Shown here: piece by piece, positions 1-8,442 of the stretch
Numbering within the stretch: the stretch's first letter is position 1
How the letters are laid out: every line of letters begins with the position of its first letter
Notes under the pieces: generated by a model
Seen by the model: the letters and a program-made list of their open reading frames with translations, nothing else
What the model was told of the DNA's origin: nothing
The model's database searches: none
Program-made: the position numbers and the translations under genes
Assembly (NCBI GenBank): GCA_902793995.1
Contig: CADBFP010000001.1
Coordinates: 62,001 to 126,000, forward strand
Source of the DNA: an uncultured Lachnospiraceae bacterium
GTDB lineage: Bacteria; Bacillota; Clostridia; Lachnospirales; Lachnospiraceae
Length of the DNA stretch: 64,000 nt
Direction of reading: 5' to 3'

Positions 1-2240
1 ATGGGCAGGCGGTCCATGGGGGGATCCTTCAGCATGCTCATATCCCGGATGCCGATGAGGCTCATATGGAGGGTCCGGGGAATCGGCGTAGCCGTCAGAC
101 TGATCACATCCACCGTTTCCCGGAGTTTCTTCAGTTTTTCTTTATCGGATACGCCGAAGCGCTGTTCCTCGTCGATAATCAACAGCCCCAGATCCTTAAA
201 TTGTACGTCCTGGGAGAGGAGGCGATGGGTGCCGATCACAATATCCAGAGCTCCGCTCTTTAAATCCGCCACCGCTTTTTTCTGTTCTGCCGGGGTGCGG
301 AAGCGGGAGAGAAGTCCCACCCGGATGGGGTATTCCCGCATCCGTTCCGCAAAGGTGAGATAATGCTGCTGGGCCAGCACCGTGGTGGGCACCAGATAGG
401 CCACCTGCTTGGAATCCTGCACCGCCTTAAAAGCCGCCCGGATGGCAATCTCCGTTTTGCCGAAGCCCACATCCCCGCAGATCAGCCGGTCCATGATCCG
501 CCGGCTTTCCATATCTTCCTTCACCGCCTGAATGGCCTGGATCTGATCCTCCGTTTCCTCATAGGGGAACTGCTCCTCAAACTCCCGCTGCCAGAAGCCG
601 TCAGGACTGAACACGAAGCCCTGATCCTGCTGCCGGGCGGCGTAAAGCTGCACCAGATCTTTGGCGATTTCTCCCACCGCCTTTTTTACCCTGGCCTTGG
701 TATTCCGCCATTCGGCGCCCCCCAGGCGGCTTAAGGCCGGGGGATGCTCCACATCCCGGGAGGCGTACTTTTCTATTTTATTCATCAGGGAAACCGGGGT
801 GAACACCTGTCCCCCGTCCCGGTAATCAATGCGGATATAATCAATCACCACATCGTCGGTCTGGCGCTGCACGATGCCCCCGAAGATACCTACCCCGTGG
901 TCTTCGTGGATCACATAATCCCCCACATTCAGATCGCTGATGCGGGTGAGGCCGCCGCTCTTTTTGGCCGTCTGCCGCCGGCCTTTTTTCTTCTTGCCGA
1001 AGAGTTCTCCCTCCGCTAAAATCACCAGGCCCAGGGAGGGCAGCTCATAGCTGTGATGGATATTGCCGATGGTAATAAGAATCTGGCCGGGGAAAATGGC
1101 CTGGCTGGTGCTTTCCGCATAAAAGGCGGGGAGTTCTTCCTCCTCTAGCCGCTGGCTCATCCACTCCCCCCGGCTGCGGGAGCCGCAAAGCAGAATGATG
1201 CGGTTTTCCTGGCGCACCATTTTTCTCAGATCCGTCACAAGCAGATCCATTTGCCCCCCGTAGGAATGGAGGGCGCGGGCGCTTAAGGAAAAAGCAGCCG
1301 ATAATTTAAGGGGCTTGTTTCGGTAGGGCAGGCCTGTCAGAATCAGGCAGCGGCCCCGGTCCAGGCGGCGCCAGAGCTCCTCCGGGGAAAAAAGATTCAG
1401 CAAAGTGTCCCCCTGGCCGGCTTCCAGCCGCCGGACGGCGCTTTCCTGATATTCCTCCGTTACGCCCCGGGCTTTTTCCTCCATCCGTTCCGGCTCGTCC
1501 AATATCACAAAGTCCCGGGGGCCCAAATAATCCAGCAGACAGCCGTCGGCGCTTAAGATTTCCTGGGTGGGATAAATCGTCACTTCTTCCAGATTGGATA
1601 AAGAGCGCTGGGTCTCGGAGTCGAAGATCCTGAGGGAATCGATTTCATCGTCAAAAAATTCAATGCGCACCGGGTTTTCCCGGGTTAAAGGAAACACATC
1701 CAAAATGCCGCCCCGCAGGGAAAAATCCCCGGGCATGCGGGTCATAGCTTCCCGCTCATAGCCCATTTCCGCCAGCTTCCGGGCCAGGTCCCGAGGGTCC
1801 TGCAGATCCCCGGGCTTTAGGCGGAGGCGGGCTTTTTTCAGCTGGGCCGGGGTCATGAGCCGGCAGAGGAGAGCGTCCACGGTGGTGACCACCAGGGCGT
1901 TTTCCTCCTCCAGAAGGGCCCGCAGCCCCGTCATCCGCTGACGGGAGAGAAGGCTGCCCCGCACATCCGCCTGGGAAAAGAGCAGATCCCGGGCGGGATA
2001 GAGTCTTGGCTCCCCCTCCCAGAAGGTCTGGGCATCCTCCCAGATTTCCCGGGCTTTTACTTCATTATAGGTGAGAAACAGAACCCGGCCGCCGCCGGCG
2101 GTGAGCTCCCGGGTCAGATGCACCAGCTGGGAATCCACGCATCCGCTCACGCAAACAGGGCCCTTCTCCTTCAAGAAGGCCTGCTGCATACGCTCAAAAT
2201 CCGGCAGATTGTGCAGGGAACTGTTAAAACTTTTAGCCAT
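1..2240 (-). CDS. mfd: Transcription-repair coupling factor Mfd (partial, C-terminus beyond window)
   Basis: Superfamily 2 DNA translocase that removes RNA polymerase stalled at lesions and recruits UvrA to the template strand. About 746 N-terminal residues are in the window; family members are near 1150-1200, so the second helicase lobe and C-terminal domain lie off the left edge. Reading from ATG at 2240 I see an N-terminal UvrB-like half, an RNA-polymerase-interaction segment near residue 440 (VGDYVIHEDHGVGIF), a Walker A motif GDVGFGKTE near residue 590, the DEEQRFG box near 690 and SLTATPIPRTLHMS just after it. It lies 89 bases downstream of pth on the same strand, a common clostridial arrangement, and probably shares its transcript. 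The gap between them holds a GC-rich palindromic repeat. Identity is secure. Confidence 0.96.
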   Translation of the reverse strand, partial: MAKSFNSSLHNLPDFERMQQAFLKEKGPVCVSGCVDSQLVHLTRELTAGGGRVLFLTYNEVKAREIWEDAQTFWEGEPRLYPARDLLFSQADVRGSLLSRQRMTGLRALLEEENALVVTTVDALLCRLMTPAQLKKARLRLKPGDLQDPRDLARKLAEMGYEREAMTRMPGDFSLRGGILDVFPLTRENPVRIEFFDDEIDSLRIFDSETQRSLSNLEEVTIYPTQEILSADGCLLDYLGPRDFVILDEPERMEEKARGVTEEYQESAVRRLEAGQGDTLLNLFSPEELWRRLDRGRCLILTGLPYRNKPLKLSAAFSLSARALHSYGGQMDLLVTDLRKMVRQENRIILLCGSRSRGEWMSQRLEEEELPAFYAESTSQAIFPGQILITIGNIHHSYELPSLGLVILAEGELFGKKKKGRRQTAKKSGGLTRISDLNVGDYVIHEDHGVGIFGGIVQRQTDDVVIDYIRIDYRDGGQVFTPVSLMNKIEKYASRDVEHPPALSRLGGAEWRNTKARVKKAVGEIAKDLVQLYAARQQDQGFVFSPDGFWQREFEEQFPYEETEDQIQAIQAVKEDMESRRIMDRLICGDVGFGKTEIAIRAAFKAVQDSKQVAYLVPTTVLAQQHYLTFAERMREYPIRVGLLSRFRTPAEQKKAVADLKSGALDIVIGTHRLLSQDVQFKDLGLLIIDEEQRFGVSDKEKLKKLRETVDVISLTATPIPRTLHMSLIGIRDMSMLKDPPMDRLP

Positions 2241-2257
2241 GGGACATGCATTTCTTG

Positions 2258-2329
2258 CCCTCCCCCTGAAGAGGGGGAGGGGGGGACCGCCGGCGAAGCC
2301 GGTGGTGGGCGGGGGCGACTTGCGGAAGA
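2258..2329. repeat. CCCTCCCCC/GGGGGAGGG palindromic repeat, copy 1
   Basis: GC-rich element between pth and mfd: CTTGCCCTCCCCC, its complement GGGGGAGGG, a CCG/CGG hairpin and the tail GGGCGGGGGCGACTTG. An inverted relative lies at 8327-8386 between pyrR and uraA with the same ends and a different centre. Both sit between co-directional genes of one operon, so they would be transcribed as strong hairpins. Confidence 0.7.
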
Positions 2330-2899
2330 TTATGTTATCTTCTTATTATATTCATTCATGGCCGGTCCGATGCCCCGGCTGGCCCAGAGCAGAGCGGCCC
2401 GGGCGGCATTTTCCTCTGCGGCCCGGCAGGCTTTGCCTTCCTCTCCACTCATTTGCCGTAGGACAAAATCAATCAGATCCATCCCCTCCGGCTGGGGGCC
2501 CACCCCCAGGCGGAGCCGGGGAAAGTCCTGGCTGCCCAGGAGTTGGATGATGTTTTTCAGCCCGTTATGGCCGCCGTCGCTGCCGCTTCGCCGCAGCCGC
2601 AGCTGGCCCAGGGGGAGATACACATCATCACAGACCACCAGAATATCCTCCGGGGCAAGCTTGTAATAGCGGGCCAGGGAGCTGATGCATTCGCCGCTTA
2701 AGTTCATAAAGGTAAGGGGCTTCACCAAAAGAAGCTTTTCCCCTTCGTAAAAACCGCTGCCGGTGAGGCAGTTGTTGCGGTTGATATAAATGCGGATATC
2801 CGCCAGCCGGGCGATGTCATCCAGCACATGCCAGCCCACATTGTGACGGGTATTATCATAAGTCTGCCCGGGATTCCCCAGGCCTGCAATCATCTTCAT
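2330..2899 (-). CDS. pth: Peptidyl-tRNA hydrolase
   Basis: Cleaves the ester bond of peptidyl-tRNA released from stalled ribosomes, recycling tRNA in the cytosol. The protein has 189 residues, the usual length for the family. It opens MKMIAGLGNPGQTYDNTRHN with the catalytic His at residue 19, has the LTFMNLSG box, and has the CDDVYLPLGQLRLR and GSDGGHNGLKNI segments. The start at 2899 follows an AAGGAG ribosome-binding site. The reading frame stays open for 324 codons upstream, but that stretch is repeat DNA and is not coding. Transcription probably begins near 3211, giving an unusually long leader made of repeats, and continues into mfd. Confidence 0.97.
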   Translation of the reverse strand: MKMIAGLGNPGQTYDNTRHNVGWHVLDDIARLADIRIYINRNNCLTGSGFYEGEKLLLVKPLTFMNLSGECISSLARYYKLAPEDILVVCDDVYLPLGQLRLRRSGSDGGHNGLKNIIQLLGSQDFPRLRLGVGPQPEGMDLIDFVLRQMSGEEGKACRAAEENAARAALLWASRGIGPAMNEYNKKIT

Positions 2900-2919
2900 G
2901 TTAATCTCCTTGCCAAAGG

Positions 2920-3172
2920 CCGCTCCCTGAGCGGTCCCTGAGCGGTCCCTGAGTGGTCCCTGAGCTTGTCGAAGGGCCTGTCGAAGGGCGGTCCCTGAGT
3001 GCTCCCTGAGCCTGTCGAAGGGTGTCGAAGGGCGGTCCCTGAGCGGTCCCTGAGTGGTCCCTGAGCTTGTCGAAGGGCCTGTCGAAGGGTGTCGAAGGGC
3101 GGTCCCTGAGCGGTTCCTGAGCCTGTCGAAGGGTGTCGAAGGGCGGTCCCTGAGCTTGTCGAAGGGCCGCCG
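2920..3172. repeat. Tandem array of CGGTCCCTGAG and CTTGTCGAAGGG units
   Basis: About 250 bases built almost only from two short words, (C/T)GGTCCCTGAG and C(T/C)TGTCGAAGGG, in irregular order with small variants (GTGCTCCCTGAG, GGGTGTCGAAGGG). A single compact copy of the same family, in opposite orientation, is inserted at 4119-4152. There are no unique spacers, so it is not CRISPR. The array ends 20 bases upstream of the pth start and lies in its predicted leader. Confidence 0.9.
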
Positions 3173-3217
3173 CCCGGACTGCATCCACCCGTAGGGGCGG
3201 CTACCAGCCGCCCGAAA

Positions 3218-3246
3218 AGTATACCACATCCCCCCCTCCCCTGCAA
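3218..3246 (-). promoter_or_regulatory. Predicted promoter of pth-mfd
   Basis: On the minus strand, TTGCAG (3246-3241), a 17-base spacer and TATACT (3223-3218). The start point would be near 3211, so the pth leader would be about 310 nucleotides and would include one GTAGGGGCG palindrome and the whole tandem array. The -35 box lies 7 bases from the -35 box of the divergent mntP promoter. Confidence 0.6.
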
Positions 3247-3253
3247 GAAACAC

Positions 3254-3282
3254 TTGTGCAACCCGCTGCGATATCCTATAAT
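3254..3282 (+). promoter_or_regulatory. Predicted mntP promoter, near-leaderless
   Basis: TTGTGC (3254-3259), a 17-base spacer and a consensus TATAAT (3277-3282). The start codon at 3293 is 10 bases past the -10 box, so the predicted transcript starts at or within a few bases of ATG. No Shine-Dalgarno sequence or riboswitch could fit. Confidence 0.65.
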
Positions 3283-3292
3283 AAACAGCGTT

Positions 3293-3880
3293 ATGCCAAA
3301 CCTGTTTTCCTTTATTGTACGCAGCCTCTCTCTGGGCACCGGCCTGGCCATGGACGCCTTTTCCGTGTCTGTGGCGGACGGCCTCCGGGAAGGGAATATG
3401 AGCCGCCCCCGGGCGGCTTTCATCGCCGGAATCTACGGCCTTTTTCAGTTTTCCATGCCCCTTATCGGCTGGGGCTGCGTCAAGCTTCTGGAAGAAACCT
3501 TTACGGCTTTTCAGCCTTTCATTCCCTGGATTGCCCTGGGCCTGCTGCTGTTTTTGGGCGGCAAAATGATATGGGAAGGCTGCCATGCCCGGGAGGAAGC
3601 GGTCTGCGGGGAGGGAAGGGCACCTTTTAAGACCCTGCTGCTTCAGGGCCTGGCCACCTCCATCGACGCCCTCTCCGTGGGCTTTACCATCGCATCTTAT
3701 ACCTGGTCCATGGCCCTGGGGGCCGCAGGCCTCATCGGGACCGTCACCTTTCTGCTCTGTCTTTTGGGCCTTCGGCTGGGCCGCTTCCTGGGGAGCCGGG
3801 TGCTCCGCCAGTCCTGCATCATCGGCGGGATCATCCTGATTGCCGTGGGGCTGGAAATCTTTCTGAGCCACATCCTGTGA
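3293..3880 (+). CDS. mntP: MntP-family manganese efflux protein
   Basis: Small inner-membrane exporter that protects against excess Mn(II). The 195 residues form about six hydrophobic helices arranged as two related halves, each with the family signature: GLAMDAFSVSVADG (Asp21) and GLATSIDALSVGFT (Asp near 124). I chose ATG 3293 because upstream in-frame codons overlap the promoter. No ribosome-binding site is visible, and the close -10 box implies leaderless translation. No yybP-ykoY Mn riboswitch is present, unlike many mntP genes. The gene is monocistronic and divergent from pth. After the stop, a GGGCCCTGC/GCAGGGCCC hairpin could act as a terminator. A related family member such as YtaF is less likely. 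Confidence 0.88.
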   Translation: MPNLFSFIVRSLSLGTGLAMDAFSVSVADGLREGNMSRPRAAFIAGIYGLFQFSMPLIGWGCVKLLEETFTAFQPFIPWIALGLLLFLGGKMIWEGCHAREEAVCGEGRAPFKTLLLQGLATSIDALSVGFTIASYTWSMALGAAGLIGTVTFLLCLLGLRLGRFLGSRVLRQSCIIGGIILIAVGLEIFLSHIL

Positions 3881-3882
3881 AG

Positions 3883-4170
3883 GAGGGCCCTGCTACCGCA
3901 GGGCCCTTGAATGGAGATCTGCCTAAAGGCAGATGAGGCGGCTGGTAGCCGCCTCTACGCATCTTCCTCAAACGGGGGCTGCAAATTCCCGCTGCTCCCG
4001 CCGCGTAGGGGCGACCATTGGTCGCCCGAGGGACTTCAGCCCGCCGGCTGGTAAAGGACGGCCCTGCTACCGCAGGGCCCTTGAATGGAGATCTGCCTAA
4101 AGGCAGATGAGGCGGCTGCCCTTCGACAGGCCCTTCGACAAGCTCAGGGACCGTAGCCGCTCCTACGCAT
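3883..4170. repeat. 60-base direct duplication holding empty and filled palindrome sites
   Basis: The block from GGGCCCTGC through AGATGAGGCGGCTG occurs at about 3886-3942 and again at 4060-4118. In the first copy GGCGGCTG runs directly into GTAGCCGCC, a complete palindrome. In the second copy the same point is interrupted by 34 bases (4119-4152, CCCTTCGACAGG... ending CAGGGACC) before GTAGCCGC resumes. Between the two copies lies a GTAGGGGCGACC/GGTCGCCC palindrome (about 4004-4028). Confidence 0.85.
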
Positions 4171-4187
4171 CCCTCGCCCAAAACTTG

Positions 4188-4220
4188 CAAAATGGGACGG
4201 AAAGAACCGTCCCCGTGTCC
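4188..4220. repeat. GGGACGG-AAAGAA-CCGTCCC hairpin repeat, copy 1
   Basis: Perfect 7-base inverted repeat with loop AAAGAA, preceded by CAAAAT and followed by CGTGTCC. Copies lie at 6185-6217 (one stem mismatch) and 58229-58256. The first two each sit immediately upstream of a copy of the shared ECF-type leader. On the minus strand the hairpin is followed by ATTTT and could weakly terminate transcription. Confidence 0.85.
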
Positions 4221-4255
4221 ACTTGCGGCTTGCTTTTGAAAGCGCCAACGCCAGA

Positions 4256-4410
4256 AATCTTAATTTTATTCGTTTTTCATTAAAATTTGTCATTTGATGT
4301 CAGATTTTGGCCTTTTCAAGCGTTAATATATATAGAAACAGTTAAACAGATATAACCATGGTTAAGGTAAACTCCTCGCAAATTGGCCTTTTGGGAGGAG
4401 AGAAGGGAGG
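4256..4410 (+). promoter_or_regulatory. Shared ECF-type promoter/leader, copy A
   Basis: Core from 4260 to 4337: TTCGTTTTTCAT, then GTCATTTGATGTC, TTTTGGCCTTTTCAAGCG and TATATATAGAAAC. It is near-identical in order and spacing to 6251-6335 (upstream of the ECF sigma gene) and 37603-37680. Copy A continues with CCATGGTTAAGG, then ACTCCTC (4371-4377) and GGGAGGAG (4393-4400), which can form a hairpin, and a second GGGAGG directly before the mini-ORF at 4411; copy C shares all of this. The CUCC strand can pair with either purine run, so a translational switch is possible. Which bases are -35 and -10 is not certain. Confidence 0.6.
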
Positions 4411-4461
4411 ATGAAAAAAGCACAGCACATTGTATTTAAGCTAAAAATGTTTGTCGTTTAA
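4411..4461 (+). CDS. Conserved mini-ORF (16 codons), possible leader peptide
   Basis: ATG at 4411 abuts GGGAGG and opens a 16-residue frame beginning MKKAQHIVFKLK and ending at TAA 4459-4461. The same peptide start, MKIAQHIVF, occurs at 37745 after an almost identical leader. Nucleotide differences between the two include silent changes (AAA/AAG, ATT/ATC), which hints at coding constraint, but the zero spacing between ribosome-binding site and ATG is poor for initiation. It may be a leader peptide, the start of a lost gene, or part of a structured RNA. It ends 24 bases before the protease gene. Confidence 0.35.
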   Translation: MKKAQHIVFKLKMFVV

Positions 4462-4485
4462 ATTTATAACAAAGGAGGAATACCC

Positions 4486-5130
4486 GTGAGAGAAAGGTTT
4501 ACACATAGAATCGCGCCTATGATATGTGTTTTGATATTATTGTTTGTTACTAACACACAGGCGGCCAGTATAACTGCATATTTCGACTACTGGTTTTCAA
4601 ATGGCAATTCGATCGCCAAATGGATGTACACTCCGAAAGTGTATAAATATGGCTATCAGAACAATAGTCAATACCCGTTCTCAGCAGCTATTGAGGAGGC
4701 TATAACTGCGTGAAAGCTTGCAGGAATTCCTGTTAGTGACGGAACAGTTTCTAATTACAATATTGCTTGCATAGGCGCAACAAAACAACAAATAAAGGAA
4801 ATTTATGGTCATGATTTATCGGATTACATCAATGGGAAAACCTATTATTTTGTGGAACAGTTCTGCACCATAGTATATGGAACGACCACAAAAACTGGAT
4901 ATAAGATGATTTCGAAACCAGAGGTCTTTGTTGTATATAATGCCTGGAATCGCCAAGCGTCTGAAGATGGTTTTCCCTTTTTAAGGAGCACTGCCATGCA
5001 TGAATTAGGTCATGCCCTGGGATGGTTAGGACATTACTTTTCTTCAGGCCACGTGATGTCTCAAAATTCAAATTCCTGTATTATTTTATCTCCGAATGTT
5101 AAGAATCATCTAAATCAGTATTATCGGTAA
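4486..5130 (+). pseudogene. Secreted metzincin-like zinc protease interrupted by an in-frame TGA
   Basis: GTG start at 4486 follows AAAGGAGG. The frame encodes a signal peptide (residues 1-27, ending NTQA) and a small extracellular protease domain with HELGHALGWLGH near residue 172 (a zinc-binding HExxH plus downstream Gly and His) and a following VMS that could be the Met-turn. A single TGA at 4711-4713 splits it after EEAITA; the frame resumes KLAGIPVSDG without a shift. Matrixin-like proteins usually have Trp at this point (AxxAW), so one TGG-to-TGA change explains it. With standard code only 75 residues would be made. The downstream half has an internal ATG at 4852 but would lack a signal peptide. 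The next gene is a lipoprotein, likely in the same unit. Confidence 0.75.
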
Positions 5131-5147
5131 TGAGGGGGTCACACATC

Positions 5148-6008
5148 ATGATTAAAAAACAAATTCTTTTAACTGTGCTGATTGGGATTATAACGCTCTC
5201 TGCCTGCGGGTCATATGGGGATCATGTTCGGACTGCGCCGGCAGGCGTTGATAAAGAATTCGTTAATACAGAGGTAAACACGGGAACGGCAGAAACCTTC
5301 GTGGAGAGTTCCCGGCAGGAAATCGATTTAAAAGCAGCACTTGCTATGTTTCCCATCATTGTTAAAGGGTATTGCTGCGGGATTGAAGAAGATGGTATGA
5401 AACGCTTTTCCATTTCAGAATCATATCGTGGTGGTTTGCAGGGAATTGTTTCCGTGCATTTTGTTGATTTTCAGCCGAAAATGGAGCAGGAATATCTCCT
5501 GTTTGCGGAGCCTTTTGCCAATGTAATGAGCGATAAAGATTACCTGCTGGCAGGCGACATTGTTTGGGAGGAGGACGAGACTTCCAAGAGCTTTGTTATA
5601 AGCGGTATAGAAAAGATGCCGTTTCTTTCTTTGAAGAAACAGCTTCTGGAATTGATGGAACAATACCCTTACACGGGAGATGGGAGGACTACGGGGGATT
5701 ATATTCACTCCGACGATTTACAGGATATTTATGAGCAGTCCCCCTTTGTGGTTTATGGAACTATCCAGGAGATTCAGAGGAAGTTATCTGATAGAATGTG
5801 GTGTAGTTTGACTGAAATAAAAACAATCAAAGGAGAGGGCATCTCAGAGAAGTCATGTATTGTGCTGCCGCTGGATTCAGTTGAGCCGGGCGAAAGCTTC
5901 GTATTCTTTTTAAGAAGCGTAGAAGGCGCTGATGCCTTTATTATTTCCGCCCCAAAAGGAATCTTGACATTGGAAGAAAGAGCAGAAATCGGATTGGAAA
6001 TAAAGTAG
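5148..6008 (+). CDS. Lipoprotein with duplicated domain, function unknown
   Basis: The 286-residue protein has a lipobox LSAC with Cys20, so it is predicted to be membrane-anchored and surface-exposed. I place the start at 5148, seven bases after GAGGGGGT; an ATG at 5130 overlapping the protease stop would put that site inside the gene. After a polar linker there are two similar modules, about residues 55-125 (beginning FPIIVKGYCCGIEE) and 190-265 (beginning SPFVVYGTIQEIQR), both hydrophobic-beta patterned and ending in LLFAEPF / VFFLRSV, which suggests an internal duplication. Expression probably comes from the shared leader at 4256. It is AT-richer than the housekeeping genes nearby. I do not recognise a named family. 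Confidence 0.75.
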   Translation: MIKKQILLTVLIGIITLSACGSYGDHVRTAPAGVDKEFVNTEVNTGTAETFVESSRQEIDLKAALAMFPIIVKGYCCGIEEDGMKRFSISESYRGGLQGIVSVHFVDFQPKMEQEYLLFAEPFANVMSDKDYLLAGDIVWEEDETSKSFVISGIEKMPFLSLKKQLLELMEQYPYTGDGRTTGDYIHSDDLQDIYEQSPFVVYGTIQEIQRKLSDRMWCSLTEIKTIKGEGISEKSCIVLPLDSVEPGESFVFFLRSVEGADAFIISAPKGILTLEERAEIGLEIK

Positions 6009-6036
6009 TGTTGTATGAAGTCACGGGGAAGCCACG

Positions 6037-6170
6037 GGGACGGGGCTGATAGCCGCCCCTACGGCTGCAAACGGCACTTGTCCTTTGTAGGGGCGATTAT
6101 CAATCGCCCGCAGGATTGCCGCCCGTCGGGACCTGCGGGCGGCTAATAACCGCCCCTACGGGTCTTCCCC
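6037..6170. repeat. GTAGGGGCG palindrome cluster
   Basis: Three palindromes in a row: GGGGCTGATAGCCGCCCC, GTAGGGGCGATTATCAATCG, and GGCGGCTAATAACCGCCCC. The last two are outward halves of one element bounded by GTAGGGGCG and CGCCCCTAC (about 6087-6163). Nothing coding is visible between 6009 and 6400. Confidence 0.8.
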
Positions 6171-6184
6171 GCCCAAATCTTACA

Positions 6185-6217
6185 AAATGGGACAGAAAGA
6201 ACCGTCCCCGTGTCCCA
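6185..6217. repeat. GGGACGG/CCGTCCC hairpin repeat, copy 2
   Basis: GGGACAG-AAAGAA-CCGTCCCC, with one stem mismatch relative to the copy at 4188, and the same flanks (ACAAAAT before, CGTGTCC after). It directly precedes leader copy B. Confidence 0.8.
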
Positions 6218-6250
6218 GCTAAAACTTGCTTTCGAAAGTGCAACCACACA

Positions 6251-6335
6251 TTAACTTAAATATATTCGTTTTTCATAAAAATCTATCATTTAATGTCCCA
6301 TTTTGCCCTTTTCAAGCGTTTATATGTATAGAATG
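6251..6335 (+). promoter_or_regulatory. Shared ECF-type promoter, copy B, upstream of the sigma gene
   Basis: Has the same ordered blocks as copies A and C: TTCGTTTTTCAT, ATCATTTAATGTC, TTTTGCCCTTTTCAAGCG and TTTATATGTATAGAA. It diverges from them after the TATA block and lacks the hairpin and mini-ORF. Its position 66 bases before the ECF sigma start fits the usual autoregulation of such factors, which makes copies A and C likely regulon members. This is inference from similarity only. Confidence 0.6.
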
Positions 6336-6400
6336 GATACAGATCAAACTGGATGAATCGGGATGGAAGCGTATGAATCCGGAAAGAGAGAGCATAGCAG

Positions 6401-6919
6401 ATGCGCACATGGTTTTCACATAGGGAAAAGCCGGAGAACAAAGAAATCCTGGGCCAAATCTATCAGGACCAGCTCCTTTTTTTGCGGCGTTTTGCCTGCA
6501 GGCTGCTGGGAAACCAGGAGGATGCAGAAGACGCAGTACAGGATGTGTTTTTGAAATTGATCGGAAACCCGGACCGGATCATGCGTATGTCAGAGGAGGA
6601 GAGAAAGGCCTATTTAATCATATGCGTCCGCAATCAGGCCAAAACCATATTAAGGCGCAGGAACCTCTCTCCGGAGCTTGAATGGGAGGAAGCACGGATG
6701 AGCCATAGCCACAGGGAAATCAATCAAATTGAGGATATCCTGAGTATAAAGGATGCGCTGGCCAAACTGCCGGAGCAGCAGCAGGACATTCTGATACTGC
6801 ATTATCATTGGGGGCTGTCTTTCCGCGAAATAGCGGAATTGCTGGACAAATCCGTGGAAGCGGTGCGAAAGATGGAATACCGGGCCAGAAGCGTATTACA
6901 GGAAAAAATGGACGGGTGA
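6401..6919 (+). CDS. ECF-type RNA polymerase sigma factor
   Basis: The 172-residue protein directs RNA polymerase to a small regulon. Region 2 is visible at about residues 20-55 (DQLLFLRRFACRLLGNQEDAEDA) and region 4 at 115-165 (LPEQQQDILILHYHW..LSFREIAELL, then AVRKMEYRAR). Only region 2, a linker and region 4 are present, as in ECF factors. ATG 6401 follows GAGAGAG; no better in-frame start was found. The gene ends five bases before the next start, so the pair is translationally close, a typical sigma/anti-sigma arrangement. Its upstream DNA matches two other leaders in the window (4256, 37600), implying autoregulation plus control of a protease/lipoprotein unit. Confidence 0.9.
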   Translation: MRTWFSHREKPENKEILGQIYQDQLLFLRRFACRLLGNQEDAEDAVQDVFLKLIGNPDRIMRMSEEERKAYLIICVRNQAKTILRRRNLSPELEWEEARMSHSHREINQIEDILSIKDALAKLPEQQQDILILHYHWGLSFREIAELLDKSVEAVRKMEYRARSVLQEKMDG

Positions 6920-6924
6920 CAGAC

Positions 6925-8326
<1,402 letters not shown>

Positions 8327-8421
8327 CAAGTCGCCCCCGCCCGGCTGCCTGCGGCAGCCACCCTCCCCCGCGTCCGGGGGAGGGCAAGGGGATTCTTCGC
8401 TCCGCTCGGGATGACAAAGAA
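8327..8421. repeat. Palindromic repeats between pyrR and uraA
   Basis: First part (about 8327-8386): CAAGTCGCCCCCGCCC, a CTGCCTGCGGCAG hairpin, then CCCTCCCCC/GGGGGAGGG, an inverted relative of the element at 2258. Second part (8388-8421): GGATTCTTCGCTCCGCTC then GGGATGACA, a member of the GTCATCC...GGATCC family also seen at 14441 and 34869. Confidence 0.75.
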
Positions 8422-8442
8422 ATGATTTAGGAGGAGATAACA

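Noticed and set aside
2920..3172. CRISPR array
   Set aside because: Units are 11-12 bases, irregular, with no unique spacers and no cas genes nearby.
2900..3871. Long minus-strand frame extending pth upstream by 324 codons
   Set aside because: It crosses the tandem repeats and the antisense of mntP, and the Pth family start with its AAGGAG site is at 2899.
4711..4713. TGA as selenocysteine codon
   Set aside because: No convincing hairpin of SECIS type directly after it, and the family has Trp, not Cys, at the position.
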